Shown here piece after piece: positions 45,270 to 55,141 of a DNA stretch of 64,000 nucleotides. Origin of the DNA: Polaribacter sp. Q13 (GTDB lineage Bacteria > Bacteroidota > Bacteroidia > Flavobacteriales > Flavobacteriaceae). The stretch lies in the NCBI RefSeq assembly GCF_016858305.2, contig NZ_CP074436.1, positions 2,128,001 to 2,192,000 of the forward strand, in the 5' to 3' direction. Within the stretch, counting starts at the first letter, position 1. Each line of letters opens with the position of its first letter. The position numbers and the translations under genes are program-made. The notes beneath the pieces were generated by a model. The model saw only the letters and a list, made by a program, of their open reading frames with translations, was not told the DNA's origin and did no database searches.

Positions 45270-45821
45270 ATGAAAGAACCTAAGACAATGAGTAAAGAAC
45301 CAAAAAAACAAGTAACTTTTGATGTACTTATAGAAATACCTAAAGGAAGTAGAAATAAATACGAATATGACTTTACACTTCATAAAATTAGATTCGACAG
45401 AATGCTTTTTTCTTCTATGATGTATCCTGGTGATTATGGTTTTATCCCTGAAACATTAGCTTTAGACTCTGATCCATTAGATGTATTAGTTTTAGGACAT
45501 CAACCTACTTACCCAATGGTGGTAATGGAAGTTAGACCAATTGGTGTTTTTTATATGACTGATGAAAAAGGACCAGATGAAAAAGTAATTTGTGTGCCTG
45601 TTTCTGACCCTATCTGGAGTAACAAAGAAGATATTGCAGATTTAAACCCACACAGATTAAAAGAAATAGAACATTTCTTTCAAGTTTATAAAGACTTAGA
45701 AAAGAAAAAAGTTGATACCGGTGGTTGGGGAGATGCTACAGCAGCCATTAAAATTTATGATGAATGTGTAAAACGTTATGACGAAAGCGAACACAAGAAA
45801 AAAAGAACATTTACAATCTAG
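45270..45821 (+). CDS. ppa: Inorganic pyrophosphatase (family I)
   Basis: Soluble Mg-dependent PPase, 183 residues. Signature stretches: IEIPKGSRNKYEYD (Lys/Arg/Glu), YPGDYGFIPETLALDSDPLDVLVLG with its metal aspartates, and the ERRVICVPVSD-type segment (here DEKVICVPVSD). ATG at 45270 or 45288 could start it; both are in frame. It lies beside the membrane pyrophosphatase hppA on the same strand, separated by a terminator. Confidence 0.95.
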   Translation: MKEPKTMSKEPKKQVTFDVLIEIPKGSRNKYEYDFTLHKIRFDRMLFSSMMYPGDYGFIPETLALDSDPLDVLVLGHQPTYPMVVMEVRPIGVFYMTDEKGPDEKVICVPVSDPIWSNKEDIADLNPHRLKEIEHFFQVYKDLEKKKVDTGGWGDATAAIKIYDECVKRYDESEHKKKRTFTI

Positions 45822-45840
45822 TAAATAACCATAAAAGTAA

Positions 45841-45872
45841 AAAACACCTTAAAATTTAAGGTGTTTTTTTTT
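45841..45872 (+). terminator. Terminator of ppa
   Basis: Arms AAAACACCTTAAA and TTTAAGGTGTTTT around one base, followed by a run of T. Confidence 0.88.
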
Positions 45873-46111
45873 GATTGAAATTTAAAAAATTAATGCTATC
45901 TAATATCGATTAAACCTATTAAAAAAAGTATAAGAATATCCAAATTCGATAGAGCTCACCAATAAAGATGACATAAGTCATAGTATAGATAATATAATTT
46001 AAGCCCCAATTAAATATATAATCTTTAATTTATATAGGCTTTTTTTATCAATTTAATTTAACTATTTTTAACAGTATTAAAAAAATTAATAATTTAAATG
46101 AACTAACTAAT

Positions 46112-48472
46112 ATGGAATTAATAGTAAAATTTTTACCACTATTTGGTGTGGTAGCATTAATATTCGTTTTTCTAAAAAGCGGTTGGGTATCCAAACAAGA
46201 AGTTGGTGATGAAAAAATGGCACGAATTGCTAAAAACATCGCAGATGGAGCAATGGCTTTTTTAAAAGCTGAATACAAAGTTTTAGCCATTTTTGTGATA
46301 GCAGTAGCTATCTTGCTTTTCTTTAAAGGAAACACAGAAGTAGGCTCTAACGGAATGGTTGCAATTTCTTTTATCATTGGAGCAATTTGTTCCGCTTTAG
46401 CAGGTTTCATAGGAATGAAAGTAGCTACAAAAGCAAATGTAAGAACTACAGAAGCCGCAAAAATATCATTAGGAAAAGCATTAGAAGTTGCTTTTGCTGG
46501 TGGAGCTGTAATGGGTTTAGGTGTTGTTGGTTTAGGAATTTTAGGCTTAAGTGGCTTATTTATGTTCTACCAAAGCATGTGGCCTGGAGCAGAAAATTTA
46601 TCTATGGTATTAAATGTACTTTCAGGATTTTCATTAGGCGCTTCCTCAATTGCATTATTTGCACGTGTTGGCGGTGGTATTTATACAAAAGCTGCTGATG
46701 TTGGTGCAGATTTAGTAGGTAAAGTAGAAGCGGGTATCCCAGAAGACCATCCATTAAACCCTGCAACTATTGCAGATAATGTTGGTGATAATGTAGGTGA
46801 TGTAGCTGGTATGGGAGCAGATTTATTTGAATCTTATGTTGGCTCAATCATTGGTACAATGGTATTAGGTGCATTCATCTTAACACCAAGTTTTGATGGC
46901 TTAGGAGCCGTTTATTTACCTTTAGTTCTTGGAGCCGTGGGTATCTTAATGTCTATTTTAGGTACATTTTTTGTAAAAGTAAAAGATGGGGGAAATCCTC
47001 AAACTGCCTTAAATATTGGAGAATTTGGTTCTGCAGGTTTAATGGTTGTAGCTTCTTATTTTATAATCACCGCTTTAATTCCAGAATCTATACAGGGTTT
47101 ACCTTTTGGAGCTATGGGTGTTTTTAAAGCAACATTAGCCGGTTTAGTAGCTGGTTTGGGTGTAGGTAAAATAACAGAATATTATACAGCTACAGGTAAA
47201 AAACCTGTTATGTCTATTGTAAAACAATCAGAAACAGGAGCGGCAACCAACATTATTGCTGGTTTAGGTGTAGGTATGATGTCTACAATGATCCCTATTC
47301 TTTTAATTGCTGCTGCTATTATTGTTTCTCATTATTACGCAGGCTTATACGGAATTGCAATTGCAGCTGTTGGTATGTTGGCAAATACAGGAATTCAGTT
47401 AGCAGTAGATGCTTACGGACCAATTTGCGATAACGCCGGTGGTATTGCTGAAATGGCAGAATTACCAAAAGAAGTTAGAGAACGTACTGATAAATTAGAT
47501 GCTGTTGGTAACACTACTGCAGCTGTAGGTAAAGGATTTGCAATTGCTTCTGCTGCATTAACGGCTTTGGCTTTATTTGCTGCCTTTATGAAAACTGCTA
47601 ATGTTGTTGCTATTGATGTTTCACAGCCTAAAATTATGGCTGGTTTATTAGTTGGTGGTATGCTACCATTTGTATTTTCTGCATTATCTATGAATGCTGT
47701 GGGTAGAGCTGCAATGGCTATGATTGAAGAAGTTCGTAGACAATTTAGAGATATTCCAAAATTAAAAGCGGCCTTAGAAGTGATGCGTAAGTATGATTCT
47801 GATATGACAAAAGCTTCTAAAGAAGATAGAGCTATTTTTGATGCTGCTGATGGTGTGGCTGATTATGGAAAATGTATTGATATTTCTACAAAAGCATCAA
47901 TTAGAGAGATGGTGTTACCTGGTTTATTAGCTATAGTTGTTCCTGTTGCTGTTGGTTTTATTGGTGGTGCCGAAATGTTAGGAGGTTTATTAGCAGGTGT
48001 TACAACTTGTGGTGTTTTAATGGCAATCTTTCAATCTAACGCAGGTGGTGCTTGGGATAATGCTAAAAAAACAATTGAAGAACAAGGTGAAAAAGGATCG
48101 GATGCTCACAAAGCTGCTGTTGTAGGAGATACTGTTGGAGATCCATTTAAAGACACTTCTGGACCTTCTTTAAATATTCTTTTAAAATTAATGTCTGTAG
48201 TGGCTTTAGTTATTGCTCCTAGTATTGCTTTAAATAGTACTGCAATGTCAGATTACAATACTAAGAAAGAAGTAAAAGTAGAGATTACTCAAACTTCTGG
48301 AGATTTAGCCATGGCTACAATTACTACGACAAAAACCATTGATGGAGTTGTTTCTGAAGATATTCAAAAAATAGAAGGAACAGTTGCTGAAATTGAAAAG
48401 AAAGCGAAAGAAGCTGGAAATATTGTTTCTGTAAATGTTATTAAAAACAAGAAACAAGCAAGTATTAAATAG
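46112..48472 (+). CDS. hppA: Membrane-bound ion-translocating pyrophosphatase, K+-dependent type
   Basis: Couples PPi hydrolysis to H+ and/or Na+ export. 786 residues with about 16 membrane helices. Catalytic stretches are [42 protein letters not shown] and the C-terminal [21 protein letters not shown] region. [13 protein letters not shown] has Ala and Gly where K+-independent enzymes carry Lys and Thr, so the enzyme should need K+. Ion choice (Na+, H+ or both, as in Bacteroides) is not decided. The last ~75 residues (712-786) are a soluble extension beyond the final helix. Confidence 0.94.
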   Translation: MELIVKFLPLFGVVALIFVFLKSGWVSKQEVGDEKMARIAKNIADGAMAFLKAEYKVLAIFVIAVAILLFFKGNTEVGSNGMVAISFIIGAICSALAGFIGMKVATKANVRTTEAAKISLGKALEVAFAGGAVMGLGVVGLGILGLSGLFMFYQSMWPGAENLSMVLNVLSGFSLGASSIALFARVGGGIYTKAADVGADLVGKVEAGIPEDHPLNPATIADNVGDNVGDVAGMGADLFESYVGSIIGTMVLGAFILTPSFDGLGAVYLPLVLGAVGILMSILGTFFVKVKDGGNPQTALNIGEFGSAGLMVVASYFIITALIPESIQGLPFGAMGVFKATLAGLVAGLGVGKITEYYTATGKKPVMSIVKQSETGAATNIIAGLGVGMMSTMIPILLIAAAIIVSHYYAGLYGIAIAAVGMLANTGIQLAVDAYGPICDNAGGIAEMAELPKEVRERTDKLDAVGNTTAAVGKGFAIASAALTALALFAAFMKTANVVAIDVSQPKIMAGLLVGGMLPFVFSALSMNAVGRAAMAMIEEVRRQFRDIPKLKAALEVMRKYDSDMTKASKEDRAIFDAADGVADYGKCIDISTKASIREMVLPGLLAIVVPVAVGFIGGAEMLGGLLAGVTTCGVLMAIFQSNAGGAWDNAKKTIEEQGEKGSDAHKAAVVGDTVGDPFKDTSGPSLNILLKLMSVVALVIAPSIALNSTAMSDYNTKKEVKVEITQTSGDLAMATITTTKTIDGVVSEDIQKIEGTVAEIEKKAKEAGNIVSVNVIKNKKQASIK

Positions 48473-48497
48473 TAAAAATTCATATTTAAATTCATAA

Positions 48498-48539
48498 AAA
48501 AGCATCCTTCCGAAATTTTCGGGATTGGATGCTTTTTAT
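48498..48539 (+). terminator. Terminator of hppA
   Basis: Outer arms AAAAGCATCC (48498-48507) and GGATGCTTTT (48527-48536), inner arms CCGAAA and TTTCGG, followed by T-rich sequence. Confidence 0.85.
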
Positions 48540-48591
48540 TTTTATAAGAAAGATGAAACAACAATATATAAATTGAAATTTAATCTTAATA

Positions 48592-48753
48592 CTATATTTT
48601 TTTTCTTCCAGTAATTAGAGATAATAAGAAAAGGATAATGAATATTACAAAAATTATTTTAGCAATTCCTGCTGCAGCTCCTGCAATTCCTCCAAATCCT
48701 AAAACACCTGCTATTAATGCAATTATTATAAAAGTGATTGTCCAACGTAACAT
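48592..48753 (-). CDS. DUF1328/YtjA-type small membrane protein
   Basis: A 53-residue frame running from ATG at 48753 to TAG at 48592. The product begins [20 protein letters not shown], then has [20 protein letters not shown] and ends in GRKKI. It has two hydrophobic segments joined by a Gly/Ala-rich turn, the exact pattern of the DUF1328 family. In proteobacteria such genes are stress-induced. It lies in the interval between hppA and an araC-family gene that precedes other small envelope proteins. Confidence 0.85.
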   Translation of the reverse strand: MLRWTITFIIIALIAGVLGFGGIAGAAAGIAKIIFVIFIILFLLSLITGRKKI

Positions 48754-49032
48754 AATTTTAAATTTTTAAATGAACGTTTGTTTCCTTTTAAGATGCCAAA
48801 CGATGTACATCTTTACTATACTTAATTTCTTTTATGTAAAAATATAGAAATAGTAACATTCTTTTGAATGCATATACTTTAAATCTTAACTCATTAAAGT
48901 TCTAATCCTCTATCAAGTTTTAATTGATACTTTAACTAATGATAAAAAAGACATTCTTTTTATTAAAATTTAAACTATTTTTAAACTTTCTATAGAGCAT
49001 CTATAAATTGTACTTTTAAATTCTTTGCACCC

Positions 49033-50058
49033 ATGATTGATATTGAAATAATTGCTGATAGTGACAAAGATTTACTTCAGCAAATTGCTAAAAAAATAGG
49101 AGGCTCTATAACTAGTAATTGGAGTGAAAATGTACTTACAATTAATAATGAAAATGCAACTGGTAGTATTCGTTTTATCCCTTTTGATTGGGGAGTAAAC
49201 TTGTTAGATTTTGATATTAAGTTGCACAAAGAGTTTATTTTTAAAATTCAGGCTGTACCAGAATTTAATCCTCTTCGGTTCATGTACTCTTCTCTTGGCT
49301 TTTTTAAACATCGCTTTGGTATCGACAATAAAGAAAGTAAAATTGACCAATTTCAATCCTTAATTTTTACGAACAAAACTGGCGGCTATAATTATATTCA
49401 TTTGCCAAAAAATGAAAAAGTAGAAATTAATCTAATTGAAATAGTAAGAAAGAAGTTTTTAAAAAAAAGAACTACAAATGTTTCTACTTTAAATGAAAAA
49501 TTATACGAAGTTTTTGTAGATACAGATCATGATTATCGATTTATAAATTACGGAACTCTTAATTTAAAAATGGCAGATATAATTTCCCAAATAAAAAATG
49601 TAAAAGGAAAAGGAATGTTACGCATTCTTAAAATTGAAGCTAGAGTTTATGAGGTTTTATCAATGCACATACAGCAACACAACAGACTTTTAGATGGTGT
49701 AACTTTACCTAAATCACTTACCAAAAATGAACTAAAAATAGTTCGTAAATTCGGAAAGTTAATCGTAAAAAATCCTGCAAAAAATTACACTTTAGAAAAC
49801 CTTTCTTTAGATTCTGGCCTAACACAAGCAAAGCTGCAAGATGGTTTTAAATTTTTATACAATAGAACTGTTACCGAATACATCAGACATATTCGTTTAG
49901 AATCTGCTAGAGATTTGCTAAAAAACACCGATTTAAATATCTCTCAAATTGTATACAGTATTGGATTTAGCAGCAGAAGTTATTTTTCTAAAATTTTTAG
50001 AGAAAAATATGGCATTACTCCAAACGGATTTAAAAAGAAACTATTAGCCGTAGTTTAA
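49033..50058 (+). CDS. AraC-family transcriptional regulator
   Basis: A 341-residue regulator. The C-terminal AraC helix-turn-helix pair spans about 235-335, with LSLDSGLTQAKLQDGFKFLY and ISQIVYSIGFSSRSYFSKIF as the recognition-helix regions. The N-terminal ~200 residues are not a recognised cupin and may bind a ligand or partner. It lies convergent to a three-gene unit of small envelope proteins (YtxH, holin-like, 66-residue), which it may control. Confidence 0.88.
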   Translation: MIDIEIIADSDKDLLQQIAKKIGGSITSNWSENVLTINNENATGSIRFIPFDWGVNLLDFDIKLHKEFIFKIQAVPEFNPLRFMYSSLGFFKHRFGIDNKESKIDQFQSLIFTNKTGGYNYIHLPKNEKVEINLIEIVRKKFLKKRTTNVSTLNEKLYEVFVDTDHDYRFINYGTLNLKMADIISQIKNVKGKGMLRILKIEARVYEVLSMHIQQHNRLLDGVTLPKSLTKNELKIVRKFGKLIVKNPAKNYTLENLSLDSGLTQAKLQDGFKFLYNRTVTEYIRHIRLESARDLLKNTDLNISQIVYSIGFSSRSYFSKIFREKYGITPNGFKKKLLAVV

Positions 50059-50066
50059 ATTACCTG

Positions 50067-50267
50067 CTATTTAAAAATTTTCTTTATAAACATTAATGTT
50101 CCAAACTTGCCAAAAGCAGAGACAACATTACTAATAATACTAATAGGCTTTATACTTTCCTCAAAGTCATTTTTTACCATTTTAAGTTCTTCCAAAGCAA
50201 TTTGCTTTTCAAGAGAAAGTTGTCTTAAATGATTATTTATTTCTTTAAAACTTTTATATGTTTTCAT
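50067..50267 (-). CDS. Small protein of unknown function in YtxH/holin-like operon
   Basis: A 66-residue protein. The first ~40 residues look helical and charged (coiled-coil-like), and the C-terminus is a short hydrophobic/basic tail (GTLMFIKKIFK). It is 25 bp after the holin-like gene and last in the unit. No known family was recognised with confidence. Confidence 0.6.
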   Translation of the reverse strand: MKTYKSFKEINNHLRQLSLEKQIALEELKMVKNDFEESIKPISIISNVVSAFGKFGTLMFIKKIFK

Positions 50268-50292
50268 TTCCTATTTTTTAAAGGTTTGTTTA

Positions 50293-50640
50293 CTAATCAT
50301 AAAATATTTTCGAAACTTTAGATATTACTTTTTTATCAAAAGAACCCTTTAGAAAATAAATTAGCAAAGAAATAATTAGAAAAAATAATCCCACAAACAA
50401 ATACCCTAAAGCTGTATTTTCTAGAAATTCTCCTAAAGCAATTGCAGAAGAAAACGCCAAAAACACAAAGCCTAAAACCGCCAAACTACCAATAATAAAA
50501 AATTTTACAATGGTACTTAGTGTTAAGGCTGTTACTTGAAAAGCCTTTAACTTTGCATAGTCTAAACTTTTAGAAACATACTCTTTACTAGCATCAGAGC
50601 CTTTATCTGCCGTATTTTTTATATTGTCTAAAACGTTCAT
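50293..50640 (-). CDS. Phage-holin-superfamily-like membrane protein (PF07332-like)
   Basis: A 115-residue protein with an amphipathic N-terminus (about 1-30), two close membrane helices (about 34-58 and 75-97) and a basic C-terminus. The pattern matches the small Holin_3_6-type proteins that in bacteria sit in envelope-stress units, not prophages. It is 3 bp after the YtxH gene. Confidence 0.78.
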   Translation of the reverse strand: MNVLDNIKNTADKGSDASKEYVSKSLDYAKLKAFQVTALTLSTIVKFFIIGSLAVLGFVFLAFSSAIALGEFLENTALGYLFVGLFFLIISLLIYFLKGSFDKKVISKVSKIFYD

Positions 50641-50643
50641 CTA

Positions 50644-50976
50644 TTAGGCAGATTTTTGTAATTTTTTATTTTTCTCTTTCAACTCCTTTAATTTTTTTTC
50701 TAATGTAGAAATAACATCTTCTGCTTTATGACTAACGTTAGAAACCACCTCTTCTAATTGATCATCTAATGTTTCTTTTTTACTTGAAACTGATGAAGAA
50801 ACCTTCTCTGTTAAATCACTTGCAGTATCAACTATTTTATCTTTAGCTGCCAACGCTTCTTCAGAAATTCTCTTTCTAGTTTTCACTCCTTTATCTGGTG
50901 CAAATAATATTCCTAATGTTGCTCCTATTACGGTTCCTGCTAATAATCCTACTACTGTATTGCTATTATTACTCAT
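50644..50976 (-). CDS. YtxH-domain envelope protein
   Basis: A 110-residue protein with a short N-terminal hydrophobic anchor (VVGLLAGTVIGATLGILFA, about 8-26) followed by a lysine/glutamate-rich amphipathic helix with coiled-coil character. This is the YtxH pattern of general-stress membrane proteins. First gene of the three-gene unit; the interval before it contains the pckA terminator. Confidence 0.85.
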   Translation of the reverse strand: MSNNSNTVVGLLAGTVIGATLGILFAPDKGVKTRKRISEEALAAKDKIVDTASDLTEKVSSSVSSKKETLDDQLEEVVSNVSHKAEDVISTLEKKLKELKEKNKKLQKSA

Positions 50977-51091
50977 AATTTTAATTGTATTTAAGGTTAA
51001 ATAAATTTAGTGTGTATCACTTATACAAAAGTACAATAAAAACAACCTAAGCATTAACTCAATAAATTTAAATATTAGCTCAAACAAAAAA

Positions 51092-51114
51092 AAACACCTC
51101 AAATTGAGGTGTTT
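51092..51114 (-). terminator. Terminator of pckA
   Basis: Arms AAACACCTCAA and TTGAGGTGTTT around one base; the minus strand then runs into T-rich sequence. It also lies between pckA and the YtxH unit. Confidence 0.8.
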
Positions 51115-51136
51115 AACTAAAAAAAACTAAAAATCA

Positions 51137-52747
51137 CTAAAATGCATACCGTTGCGGTCCACCTCTTCGAATGTCTTCGCTTGCAACTTCTTCAAATTGC
51201 GTAAAATTATGTCTAAAAGCATTAGATAACTTAAAAGCAGTTTTATAATAAGCTTCATCATTGTTCCAAGTTGCTCTTGGGCTTAATAAATCTGTAGGAA
51301 CTCCAGGACAACTTCTTGGTTGCGCCACTCCAAAAACAGAATGTATATGGTAATCTTCATATCTATAACTACCTAAATCGCCATTTAAAACAGCCGTAAT
51401 CATTGCTCTGGTATATTTTAAAGGCATTCTTCTACCAACTCCATATTGTCCGCCAGACCAACCTGTATTTATCAACCATACATTTACACCCGCATCTTTC
51501 ATTTTTTTACTTAGCATTTCTGCATATCTTGTAGGATGCAATGGCATAAAAGGTGCTCCAAAACAAGCTGAAAAACTCGGAGTTGGTTCTGTAACTCCTG
51601 CTTCTGTACCTGCTACTTTTGCAGTATAACCAGATATAAAATGATACGCTGCTTGGTTAGGCGTTAACTTAGAAATTGGAGGTAAAACGCCAAATGCATC
51701 CGCAGTTAAAAAGAAAATATTCTTTGAATTTTTCCCTATGGATGGTACTTGTATATTTTCTATATGATGAATTGGGTAACTCACCCTTGTATTTTGAGTA
51801 ATAGAAGTATCCGAAAAATCTACAACACCTTGATCATCCATAACCACGTTCTCTAAGATTGCTCCTTTTTTAATCGCTGCAAAAATTTCTGGTTCTTGTT
51901 CTGCGGATAAATTAATCACTTTTGCATAACAGCCACCTTCAAAATTGAACACCGTATTTTCTGCCGTCCAACCATGTTCATCATCACCAATTAAACTTCT
52001 ATCCGGATCTGTAGATAAGGTTGTTTTTCCCGTACCAGATAATCCGAAGAAAATTGCAGTATCTCCATCTTTACCAACGTTTGCAGAACAATGCATGGGT
52101 AACGTATTTCTATAAACTGGTAAAATAAAGTTTAGCGCAGAAAAGATTCCTTTTTTAATTTCACCAGTATATCCTGTTCCCCCAATTAGTGCTATTTTTT
52201 TACTGAAATTTAAAATAGCAAAATTATGTTGACGAGTGCCATCTACAACCGGATTTGCCATAAAACCAGGCGCATTAATTACAGTCCATTCTGCAGTAAA
52301 ATCTTCTAATTCTTTTTCTGTAGGACGTAAAAACATATTGTAAGCAAACATATTGCTCCAAGGATGCTCATTAACAACTCTAATATTTAATTGGTAGTTT
52401 TCATCTGCACAGGCATAACTATCTCTGACAAAAATTTCCTTTTCAGATAAATAATCTACAACTTTAGCATACTAAGCATCAAACTTTTCAGACTCAAACG
52501 GAATGTTGACATCACTCCACCAAACCTCATCTTTGGTTACTTCATCTTTCACTATAAAACGATCTTTAGGCGAGCGTCCTGTAAACTCTCCTGTATTCAC
52601 TGCAATTGCTCCTAAAGAAGAAACTACTCCCTGCCCCTTTTTAAGTGTTTCTTCATGCAATTCATCTGAACTTAATTGATAGCGAACTGTTGCATTTTTG
52701 ATTCCTAGACTATTTAACGAAATCGATTTCGTATTTGTATCTACCAT
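51137..52747 (-). pseudogene. pckA: Phosphoenolpyruvate carboxykinase (ATP), interrupted by an in-frame TAG
   Basis: The gluconeogenic enzyme converting oxaloacetate to PEP. The frame runs 536 codons, the normal family length, but codon 92 is TAG (52474-52472 on the minus strand), splitting it into residues 1-91 and the rest. Both parts are in one frame and read as one PEPCK. The N-terminal part has [14 protein letters not shown]; the remainder has VRDSYACADENYQLNIRV, IGGTGYTGEIKKG, the P-loop FFGLSGTGKTTLS and LIGDDEHGW. No other damage is visible, so it is a recent nonsense mutation, a sequencing error or a readthrough case. An internal ATG (codon 133) could start a truncated, probably inactive, protein. 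Confidence 0.88.
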
Positions 52748-52783
52748 ATCAATATATTTAATTATTTATAGATTAACTGCGGA

Positions 52784-52791
52784 CAAAATTA
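52784..52791 (-). promoter_or_regulatory. -7 promoter box of pckA
   Basis: Minus strand reads TAATTTTG, an exact TAnnTTTG, 37 bp before the ATG. Confidence 0.5.
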
Positions 52792-52837
52792 CACAATAAT
52801 TTCAAACAGCAATATATATTGACAAAAAATTATCAAA

Positions 52838-53221
52838 TTATTTACTTTTACGATGTTTTTTTAAGAATATCATAATCATTAAAACCCAACCAATCATCAA
52901 TGTTAAACCTCCTAAAGGAGTAACAAACCAAATAGATTTTGCTGTGATAGAAGTTAAATGAATCGCATAAATAGAGCCCGAAAAAAGCAGAATCCCAAAA
53001 AAGAAAACATAGCTAATCTTATTTTTTTGTGAAGTAGTAAAACCATCATAAATATTAACAAATAACAAGACAATAACATGATACATTTGATAACGTACCG
53101 CCGTTTCAAAACTAGACAATTCTGAAGCTGTCAAAATTTCTTTTAAAGCATGTGCCCCAAAAGCACCTAAAACAATGGCTAACATTCCTAAAACGCATGT
53201 AATAACTAAATTTTTAAACAT
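52838..53221 (-). CDS. DUF423 family membrane protein
   Basis: A 127-residue protein with four membrane helices. The first contains LGMLAIVLGAFGAHALKE, the hallmark of DUF423 (YgdD/YwdK-type). A conserved MYHVIVLLFVNIYDG and FSGSIYAIHL follow. Function is unknown in any organism to my knowledge. A -7 box precedes it. Confidence 0.85.
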   Translation of the reverse strand: MFKNLVITCVLGMLAIVLGAFGAHALKEILTASELSSFETAVRYQMYHVIVLLFVNIYDGFTTSQKNKISYVFFFGILLFSGSIYAIHLTSITAKSIWFVTPLGGLTLMIGWVLMIMIFLKKHRKSK

Positions 53222-53237
53222 TTTAAATCGATTTTAG

Positions 53238-53245
53238 CAAAAGTA
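53238..53245 (-). promoter_or_regulatory. -7 promoter box of the DUF423 gene
   Basis: Minus strand reads TACTTTTG, an exact TAnnTTTG, 17 bp before the ATG. Confidence 0.5.
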
Positions 53246-53347
53246 ATGTATTCTAAGCCTCCTATAAAATCTCTTTAATTATTAGAAAGAGATACAATAC
53301 CGTCATATTAATTAAAAGATTGCTTCATGCCTCTCAACGACAAAAAA

Positions 53348-54067
53348 CTACATCTTTAAATAAAAATCCTTTGTCAGATTAATATAATCTTCTGTATATT
53401 GATGACGTTCAATTTCTATAATTAAACTTTCTTCTTGTATTTCAGTTTCATTAAAAGAAAACTCTAATAAACATCTTTTTACTTCTGATGTTTTATTGCC
53501 TTGAACCCTACAAATTCTGTTTAAAAACAATGTCTTTTCTTTTGCTAGGTTGATAAAACCTTCTTCCTCCTTAAAAGGAATAACGACACAAAATTTCCCG
53601 TTTTCTGATAATATTTTAGAAACACCAACAATCAACTCTTCAAAAGAAAGAGAAGATGTAAAACGAGCCATATTTCTAGCAGTATCTTCAGTTTCAAAAT
53701 CAGCTGTATAAAATGGCGGATTCGAAACAATTAAATCATAGGTTTCCTCCTCCTCTGCTATTTCATCTGCAAATTCAGTAAAAGTAGCATTGTAACAATA
53801 CAAGCGATCTCCCCAATCAGATTCTTCAAAATTAGCTACGGTTTGTTCATAGGCATTTTCATCAACCTCAACAGCATCAATTGTCATGGCGTCAGAACGT
53901 TGCGCAATCATTAAAGAAATAACACCAGTTCCAGATCCGATGTCTAAAATTGTATCCGGATACTCATCTACAGAACACCAGGCACCTAATAAAACACCAT
54001 CAGTACCCACCTTCATAGCCGTTTTATCTTGATGAATGGTAAACTCTTTAAATTTGAATGGTTTCAA
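53348..54067 (-). CDS. tRNA1(Val) (adenine(37)-N6)-methyltransferase-like protein
   Basis: A 239-residue SAM-dependent methyltransferase of the TrmN6/YfiC type. The SAM loop is TILDIGSGTGVISLMIAQRS (about 40-59), the acidic residue EVDE follows, and the N6-adenine motif NPPF is DLIVSNPPFYT (about 123-133). The start appears to be TTG at 54067, since the first ATG is residue 18, inside the conserved TAMKVGTDGVLLGAW region. The predicted role is methylation of tRNA adenine-37. Confidence 0.85.
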   Translation of the reverse strand: MKPFKFKEFTIHQDKTAMKVGTDGVLLGAWCSVDEYPDTILDIGSGTGVISLMIAQRSDAMTIDAVEVDENAYEQTVANFEESDWGDRLYCYNATFTEFADEIAEEEETYDLIVSNPPFYTADFETEDTARNMARFTSSLSFEELIVGVSKILSENGKFCVVIPFKEEEGFINLAKEKTLFLNRICRVQGNKTSEVKRCLLEFSFNETEIQEESLIIEIERHQYTEDYINLTKDFYLKM

Positions 54068-54106
54068 AATGTAAATTTCAATTTTTAAGCACCAAATTCC
54101 AAAAAA

Positions 54107-54455
54107 TCAGGCTTTATTAATAATTGCAGATAAAATTTTTCTTAATTCGTCGCATTCTTGAATCATTTTTTCGAATTCAGTAGTAAACTCTTGATTCATA
54201 TCTCTTAAAAGACGTAACCAAAGAATGGACTCTTTTGCTTCTTTTCTAGATATTTTTATATCTAAAAATAAAATCCTTATCTCCAAGCTTTTCATTTGCT
54301 TCAATGTAATTCGCTGCAATAGATCCAGAAGACTTAACAAGTTGTCTAATATCCTCATTATTGGAAGTGTTTCTAACCAATTTTTTCAATAGAAACCTGC
54401 AATCTCTCGCAAATAAGTATGTTCTTTCTTCTAAATTGTATACTTTTTTCTCCAC
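54107..54455 (-). pseudogene. Four-helix-bundle S23-family protein, frameshifted
   Basis: Two overlapping frames together make one S23/four-helix-bundle protein of about 115 residues. The first frame, from GTG at 54455, ends after KDFIFRYKNI. The second holds IKISRKEAKESILWLRLL and runs to TAA at 54107. Removing one T in the minus strand (about 54260) would restore KDFIFRIKISRKEAKES, matching the family. Stand-alone members are common in Bacteroidetes and of unknown function. It lies just downstream of tRNA-Ser. Confidence 0.75.
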
Positions 54456-54502
54456 AACAATTGGAATTTGGAATTTTAAAAATTGAATTTTAAAACCCTT
54501 TG

Positions 54503-54589
54503 TAGAGAGGAAGGGATTCGAACCCTCGGTACCGTTACCAGTACACTACCTTTCCAAGGTAGCTCTTTCGACCACTCAGACACCTCTCT
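54503..54589 (-). tRNA. tRNA-Ser (anticodon GGA)
   Basis: An 87-nt class II tRNA on the minus strand. The 7-bp acceptor stem pairs AGAGAGG with CCTCTCT, the anticodon stem pairs CTACC with GGTAG around the TTGGAAA loop (anticodon GGA), a variable arm follows (TACTGGTAACGGTA region), and the T loop is TTCGAATC. CCA is not encoded. It reads UCC and UCU codons. Confidence 0.97.
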
Positions 54590-54594
54590 TTATT

Positions 54595-55122
54595 TTAAGA
54601 CAAATACAAATCTATCAACCCTTGCGGAGTATCCACTTGAATTGTTTTGTTTTCTCTATCTACTTTTTTAATAAATTCATCTACCATCGGAATAAAAATT
54701 TCCGTTCCATCTCTGTCAATTTCAAAAAGAGGTTGTGCAGCTTTGTCATTTATATGAACAATCTGCCCCACTTCTCCAAAATTAGCATCCACAACGGTAA
54801 AACCAATTACTTCATGATAGTAAAACTTATCGCCAGTTAATTTTGGCAACATTGTATTTGGTAAATAAACACCACATTTTAAAATAGAATCGGCTTCTTC
54901 ATCAGAATAAATATCTTCAAACTGAACGCGTAACTGATTCCCTTTATGTAGTGAACTTTTATCAATAAAAAATGGAACCAAGTTTGTCCCGAATTCGACA
55001 TAAACTGATTCCATTTCTGTGTACAACTCAGGCTCGTCGGTATCTAATTTGATAACCACTTCACCCTTAAAACTATATTTTGTAACGATTTTGCCTAAAT
55101 AAAAACAATCTTCTTTACGCAT
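54595..55122 (-). CDS. rimM: 16S rRNA processing protein RimM
   Basis: A 175-residue ribosome maturation factor that binds S19 and the 30S head. The N-terminal RimM domain opens with KEDCFYLGKIVTKYSFKGEV and the C-terminal PRC-barrel region holds YYHEVIGFTVVD and IPMVDEFIKKVDRENKTI. It is 19 bp after rpsP, the conserved rpsP-rimM order, and ends just before tRNA-Ser. The trmD gene that often follows is not here. Confidence 0.94.
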   Translation of the reverse strand: MRKEDCFYLGKIVTKYSFKGEVVIKLDTDEPELYTEMESVYVEFGTNLVPFFIDKSSLHKGNQLRVQFEDIYSDEEADSILKCGVYLPNTMLPKLTGDKFYYHEVIGFTVVDANFGEVGQIVHINDKAAQPLFEIDRDGTEIFIPMVDEFIKKVDRENKTIQVDTPQGLIDLYLS

Positions 55123-55141
55123 CTTCGTATAAATTTATAAT

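Noticed and set aside
46387..46698. 103-codon frame inside hppA
   Set aside because: It is an out-of-frame shadow rich in Cys, Arg and Ser within a strongly conserved gene.
50293..50640. Holin-like protein as a sign of prophage
   Set aside because: No integrase, capsid, terminase or lysin gene is nearby; the neighbours (YtxH, AraC, DUF1328) fit an envelope-stress unit.
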